Positions 5,199-7,969 of a DNA stretch of 7,969 nt are shown here, one piece after another. The notes under the pieces were generated by a model. That model was not told the origin of the DNA. It saw only the letters and a list, made by a program, of their open reading frames with translations, and searched no databases. The DNA lies in assembly GCA_903876615.1 (NCBI GenBank), contig CAIRAS010000511.1, positions 1-7,969 of the forward strand, read 5' to 3'. Source of the stretch: an uncultured Holophagaceae bacterium. Lineage in GTDB: Bacteria; Acidobacteriota; Holophagae; Holophagales; Holophagaceae. Position 1 is the first letter of the stretch, and every line of letters begins with the position of its first letter. The translations under genes were made by a program, and so were the position numbers.

Positions 5199-6184
5199 CC
5201 GAACAGGCTCGCCAGGGCCATGGGGTCCACCTTCGGCAGCTTCAGCACGGCGGCGTTCTCCAGCACGTGGGCCCGCTGGCCCATGCCGCAGAGGGCCACG
5301 GTGACGCCGGGACAGGAGCGGACGAACTGCAGCGCGCCCTGGGCCGGGGTGGCGCCACCCAGGTCCTCGGCCAAGCCGTCAGGCAGCTGGCTCAGGATGC
5401 GGCCCTGCATGAGGGAAGCGGAGGTCTGCACCGACAGGCCTGCTGCCTGGGCCGCCTGCAGGGCCGTGAGCCGCTCGCCCTTGAAGGGCTGCGTCCGCAG
5501 GAGGAAGGCCTCGGGCAAGGCCAGGTTCAAGGGCAGCTGGAGCCAGCGGAAGTGGTGGTCCTTCCCACCGGCGGCTTCGGCCAGGGCCAGCAGGCGCTCA
5601 AGGCTCAGGTGGTCGGATTGGTCCGGGGCCACGCGGAAGCCGTTCCAGGTGGCCAGGCCATAGCTGCGGATCTTCCCTGCCGCGGCGAAGCCCTCGCAGG
5701 CCTCGAAGGCGCGGCCCACGGCTGCGTAGAAGGCTTCAGGGCCCAGGTGGACGAGCTGGTGTTCCGGGTTGTGCAGGTGGAACAGGTCCAGGGTCTCGAC
5801 CCCCAGCGCCTCGAGGCTCACTTCGAGCTGGTGGGCCAGGTACTTCGGCGTCATGGCGTGGCAGCCATCCACCAGGTCCTCCACCGCGAGGATGCCGGGT
5901 CTCTCCAGCACTCGGTAGAACCAGGCGCGGGGATTCTCGTCGGGGTCGGGCTCAGGCATGGGGATGTAGCCCGCCTTGGTGGAGATGAAGAAGGCCTCTC
6001 GGGGCTGCTTGCGGAAGACCTGGCCCAGGGCCCGCTCCGAGCGCCCACCGCGGTAGTTGGCGGCGGTGTCGAAGACGGTTCCTCCGGCCGCAAGGAAGGT
6101 CTCCGCGGCCTCCTGCAGGGCGCTGTCGGCCCCGTCGGAAGTCGGGCCCAGATAGGTGCCTAGACCCAGGCTGCCGAGCTCCAT
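5195..6184 (-). CDS. Aldo/keto reductase
   Basis: A probable NADPH-dependent oxidoreductase of the aldo/keto reductase superfamily (329 residues, cytosolic TIM barrel); the substrate cannot be read from the sequence. The catalytic tetrad is complete: D39 and Y44 in FDTAANYRGGRSE, K70 in FFISTKAG, and H138 in DLFHLHNP. The N-terminus MELGSLGLGTYLG forms the expected first strand, and GKIRSYGLATWNG (170-182) is the usual segment after the active-site His. Compared with simple family members there is an extra stretch at about 74-112 between the Lys and the next barrel helix, rich in Pro/Asp/Glu at first. I chose the ATG at 6184, four bases after the bamD stop; a GTG at 6214 would add ten residues but overlap bamD by 26 bases. 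The 3' end overlaps the ThiE-like gene by 4 bases. Confidence 0.92.
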   Translation of the reverse strand: MELGSLGLGTYLGPTSDGADSALQEAAETFLAAGGTVFDTAANYRGGRSERALGQVFRKQPREAFFISTKAGYIPMPEPDPDENPRAWFYRVLERPGILAVEDLVDGCHAMTPKYLAHQLEVSLEALGVETLDLFHLHNPEHQLVHLGPEAFYAAVGRAFEACEGFAAAGKIRSYGLATWNGFRVAPDQSDHLSLERLLALAEAAGGKDHHFRWLQLPLNLALPEAFLLRTQPFKGERLTALQAAQAAGLSVQTSASLMQGRILSQLPDGLAEDLGGATPAQGALQFVRSCPGVTVALCGMGQRAHVLENAAVLKLPKVDPMALASLFG

Positions 6185-6188
6185 GGGG

Positions 6189-7118
6189 CTAGCTGTCCAG
6201 TTCTTCTTTGACACTGCTGGTGCCCATGCTGACCAGACGGTCGGCGGCGCGGCGGGCCCACTCGGAGCCGGGGTAGCTCTCCACCAGCTTCTGGAAGTAG
6301 CTCTTGGCTTCGCTGCGGTAGACCTTGATCCGCTCGACAGCGTAGGCGTCCATGTCCTTGGTGTATTGGAGAATCTCCTCCTTGTTGAGGGTCTTCAGGT
6401 CCTCCTTCTGGAGCTTGGCCGCGTAGTCCTTTGCGAACTGGGTCATCTCCTCCTCGGACAGAAGGCGCAGGCGCATGGCCTCGCCCAGGTAGAAGTAGGC
6501 ACGCTCCCGATCTACATAGTCGGGGTAGGTTTCCAGCAGGCCCTTGAGCCGCCGCTCCGCGCCGACGTAGTAGTAGGTGTTCACGTAGAAGACAGCCACG
6601 ACGAGCTCGTGCTCGGCGATGCGCCGCCAGCACTGCAGGATCTTGGCCCGGGTCTCGCGGGCGTAGGGACTGCCGGGAGATTCCGTCAGCAGCTGCTGGA
6701 AGCCCTCCAGGGCCTTCCGGGTCTCGGCCTGGTCGCGTTCGGCGCTCTCGATGGAGGAGAAGTGGCAGAGGGAGCGGTGGTAGATGGCGTAGTCCCGCAG
6801 CTCGTGGCGGGGGAAGTAGTTCAGGAAGCTGGCGTATTCGACCTCGGCCTCGGGGAAGCTCGGGCTCGGCTGAAAAAAGAAGCTGTCGCCGAGCATGAGC
6901 TTGGCCTTGGGGAACTCCGGGGAGCCCGGCAGGTACTGCTCCAGGTGCCGCAGGGTCAGGCGGGCCTCGGTGAATTTGCCCTGCTTCATCTGCCTGTCGG
7001 CGGTGGTCAGCAGTTCTTCAGCCGAGATGCCCTTGTCCACGGCCTTCGGCTTGCGGCACCCGAGGCCAAGGCCCGCCAGAACAGCGGTCAAGGTGAGGGC
7101 GGTGAGGATGCGCTTCAT
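6189..7118 (-). CDS. bamD: Outer membrane assembly lipoprotein BamD-like (TPR protein)
   Basis: BamD is the essential lipoprotein partner of BamA in inserting beta-barrel proteins into the outer membrane, anchored on its periplasmic face. The 309-residue product opens with a lipoprotein signal peptide (basic MKR, hydrophobic 4-20, lipobox GLGC with C21 as lipidation site). TPR-type helical pairs follow: LLTTADRQMKQGKFTEA (36-52), then PEAEVEYASFLNYFP (89-103), ALEGFQQLLTESPGSPYA (136-153) and IAEHELVVAVFYVNTYYYVG (167-186), the last closely resembling the BamD signature region. It is longer than E. coli BamD (245): a charged helical segment at about 218-268 separates the last TPR (YFQKLVESYPGSEWA, 274-288). 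The ATG has GGAG five bases upstream and overlaps the hydrolase stop as ATGA. A general periplasmic TPR lipoprotein is the alternative, but BamD fits best. Confidence 0.85.
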   Translation of the reverse strand: MKRILTALTLTAVLAGLGLGCRKPKAVDKGISAEELLTTADRQMKQGKFTEARLTLRHLEQYLPGSPEFPKAKLMLGDSFFFQPSPSFPEAEVEYASFLNYFPRHELRDYAIYHRSLCHFSSIESAERDQAETRKALEGFQQLLTESPGSPYARETRAKILQCWRRIAEHELVVAVFYVNTYYYVGAERRLKGLLETYPDYVDRERAYFYLGEAMRLRLLSEEEMTQFAKDYAAKLQKEDLKTLNKEEILQYTKDMDAYAVERIKVYRSEAKSYFQKLVESYPGSEWARRAADRLVSMGTSSVKEELDS

Positions 7119-7969
7119 GCGGACTCCATAGACAACACTTCAGTCATGGCGGGACGGAGGGAAGGGTTCCAGGACCCGACCAGCTTCTCGAGCCAGGGCT
7201 CGACGAGGGCCTGGGCCTGGGTCCGGTGCCGGTCATGGAAGATCTCGTGGAAGACCTCGGGCAGTCGGTGGCGTTCCAGGATCTCCGGACGCACGGCGGA
7301 CCACAACTGTTCCGAGGCGTCAGGGTCCACGACGGTGTCGATTCCTGACTCCAGCAGCAGGATGGGGCGGTCCAGTTCCTGCCCCAGAGGCAGGAGCTCG
7401 GCTCGCCCCTCGTCCAGGGCCGCGCCGAAAGCGGCGGTGGCCTGGCGATGGCAGAGGGGATCCCGTTCGTAGCGCTGGACCAGGACGGGATCCGAGCAGA
7501 CACGGCTCTTGTCGCCATGCAGGTGGATGGGCCAGTGGGGCAGGAACCAACTCAAGAGGCGGGCTGTGACCACCAGGGCCTTGGAGTTCGAATGCAGGGC
7601 CACGGCGGGGCTCGAGAGGATCAGGCCGTCGAGGGTGTCGGCATGCCAGAGCAGGGCCAGGAGGGCGACCAGCCCGCCGAAGCTGTGGCCCAGCACCACC
7701 TGGGGGCAGACCGGCAGGGGTGGCATGGGGACGCCGTCCACGAGGCGGGCGGTGGCGCCCACGCGCTCCGCGTCAAAGCGGCGCTCCTGGCGCAGGAAGA
7801 GGGCGAGGTCATCCACGAAGGGACGAATGCCCGAGGCGTCGCCCCGGATGCCCCCGGACCGGCCGAACCCGCTGTGGTCCAGGCTGGACACGGACCAGCC
7901 GAGGCCCTTCAGCCAGTGGGCGGTGTGGCGGTAGCGCTCGCCGTGCTCCCCATAGCCGTGGGCGATGAC
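7115..7969 (-). CDS. Alpha/beta hydrolase, monoacylglycerol lipase / lysophospholipase type (5' end beyond window)
   Basis: A serine hydrolase of the family that includes monoacylglycerol lipases and lysophospholipase L2 (serine aminopeptidase S33-like hydrolases). The frame is open to the right edge, giving 284 residues with the N-terminus missing. A GTG at 7891 is not the true start, because the 26 codons before it encode the family's oxyanion-hole region HGYGEHGERYRHTAHWL (visible residues 4-20). Next come LDHSGFGRSGG (30-40), the nucleophile motif LGHSFGG with S96, the acidic residue D211 in ESGIDTVVDP, and the His H241 in FHEIFHD, completing a Ser-Asp-His triad. Acting on monoacylglycerol or lysophospholipid is inference from family. 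No signal peptide can be assessed. It overlaps bamD by 4 bases, so it heads the visible part of the operon. Confidence 0.88.
   Translation of the reverse strand, partial: VIAHGYGEHGERYRHTAHWLKGLGWSVSSLDHSGFGRSGGIRGDASGIRPFVDDLALFLRQERRFDAERVGATARLVDGVPMPPLPVCPQVVLGHSFGGLVALLALLWHADTLDGLILSSPAVALHSNSKALVVTARLLSWFLPHWPIHLHGDKSRVCSDPVLVQRYERDPLCHRQATAAFGAALDEGRAELLPLGQELDRPILLLESGIDTVVDPDASEQLWSAVRPEILERHRLPEVFHEIFHDRHRTQAQALVEPWLEKLVGSWNPSLRPAMTEVLSMESA
7124..7127 (-). promoter_or_regulatory. Shine-Dalgarno site of bamD inside the hydrolase 3' end
   Basis: GGAG on the minus strand five bases before the bamD ATG, embedded in the last codons of the upstream hydrolase gene. It shows that bamD has its own ribosome entry as well as the ATGA overlap. 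Confidence 0.6.

Larger units (their letters stand above)
309..7969 (-). other. Probable single operon of nine co-directional genes (hydrolase to trmD)
   Basis: All nine genes lie on one strand, with three 4-base ATGA overlaps and gaps of 4, 15, 32, 2 and 33 bases at the other junctions. No intrinsic terminator hairpin was seen within it. This supports one transcript starting to the right of the window, although internal promoters inside coding sequence cannot be excluded by eye. Confidence 0.6.

Noticed and set aside
5267..6163. Plus-strand open frame of 298 codons
   Set aside because: It is entirely antisense to the aldo/keto reductase, whose catalytic tetrad is intact, and has low-complexity Gly/Gln/Ala composition.
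6185..6214. GTG start at 6214 for the aldo/keto reductase
   Set aside because: It would overlap bamD by 26 bases and add ten residues without family similarity; the ATG at 6184 starts directly at the conserved first strand.
6156..7472. Plus-strand open frame of 438 codons
   Set aside because: It is antisense to bamD and the hydrolase, with a repetitive Gly/Leu/Val composition and no recognisable domain; it is a shadow of the real minus-strand genes.
1..7969. Defence system, mobile element, CRISPR array or tRNA genes
   Set aside because: No transposase, integrase, recombinase, nuclease or toxin-like gene, no direct-repeat array and no tRNA-like cloverleaf was seen. All coding capacity is accounted for by ten minus-strand genes.

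Overview
The window is high-GC bacterial chromosomal DNA in which every supportable gene is on the minus strand. It reads from a truncated gene at the right edge (7969) to a truncated gene at the left edge (1). A BamD-like lipoprotein with a lipoprotein signal peptide implies a Gram-negative (diderm) envelope. The gene content and divergent TrmD would suit a deep-branching high-GC phylum such as Acidobacteriota (Holophagae/Geothrix-like), but that placement is an impression from protein style, not something the sequence proves. I see no IS element, phage gene, CRISPR array, tRNA or rRNA. Codon and base composition look uniform, with no sign of recent transfer.

Layout in the direction of transcription (right to left): an alpha/beta hydrolase of the monoacylglycerol-lipase type (5' end outside the window); bamD, a lipoprotein of the outer-membrane beta-barrel assembly machine; an aldo/keto reductase; a ThiE/TenI-like TIM-barrel protein; an MscS-type channel carrying a C-terminal cyclic-nucleotide-binding domain; a small acidic protein of unknown function; rlmN, a radical-SAM rRNA/tRNA methyltransferase; an ExoD-family membrane protein; trmD, the tRNA m1G37 methyltransferase; then a 123-base gap and rplS (ribosomal protein L19, cut by the left edge).

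From 7969 to 309 there is no gap longer than 33 bases. Three junctions are 4-base ATGA overlaps (hydrolase/bamD, reductase/ThiE-like, ExoD/trmD). This looks like one long polycistronic unit with translational coupling. Its members belong to different processes: envelope biogenesis and sensing (bamD, channel, ExoD), small-molecule metabolism (hydrolase, reductase, ThiE-like) and translation fidelity (rlmN, trmD, rplS). The common rpsP-rimM-trmD-rplS arrangement is only half kept: trmD still precedes rplS, but an exoD-family gene and rlmN occupy the place of rimM and rpsP.

Most of the window is ordinary housekeeping and accessory metabolism, and I did not find a clearly new system. The items most worth a second look are the cyclic-nucleotide-gated channel paired with an unknown small protein, a roughly 19-residue insertion in RlmN next to its catalytic cysteines, a divergent TrmD with a nine-base homopolymer in its cofactor region, the degenerate ThiE-like protein, and a hairpin in the leader of rplS.
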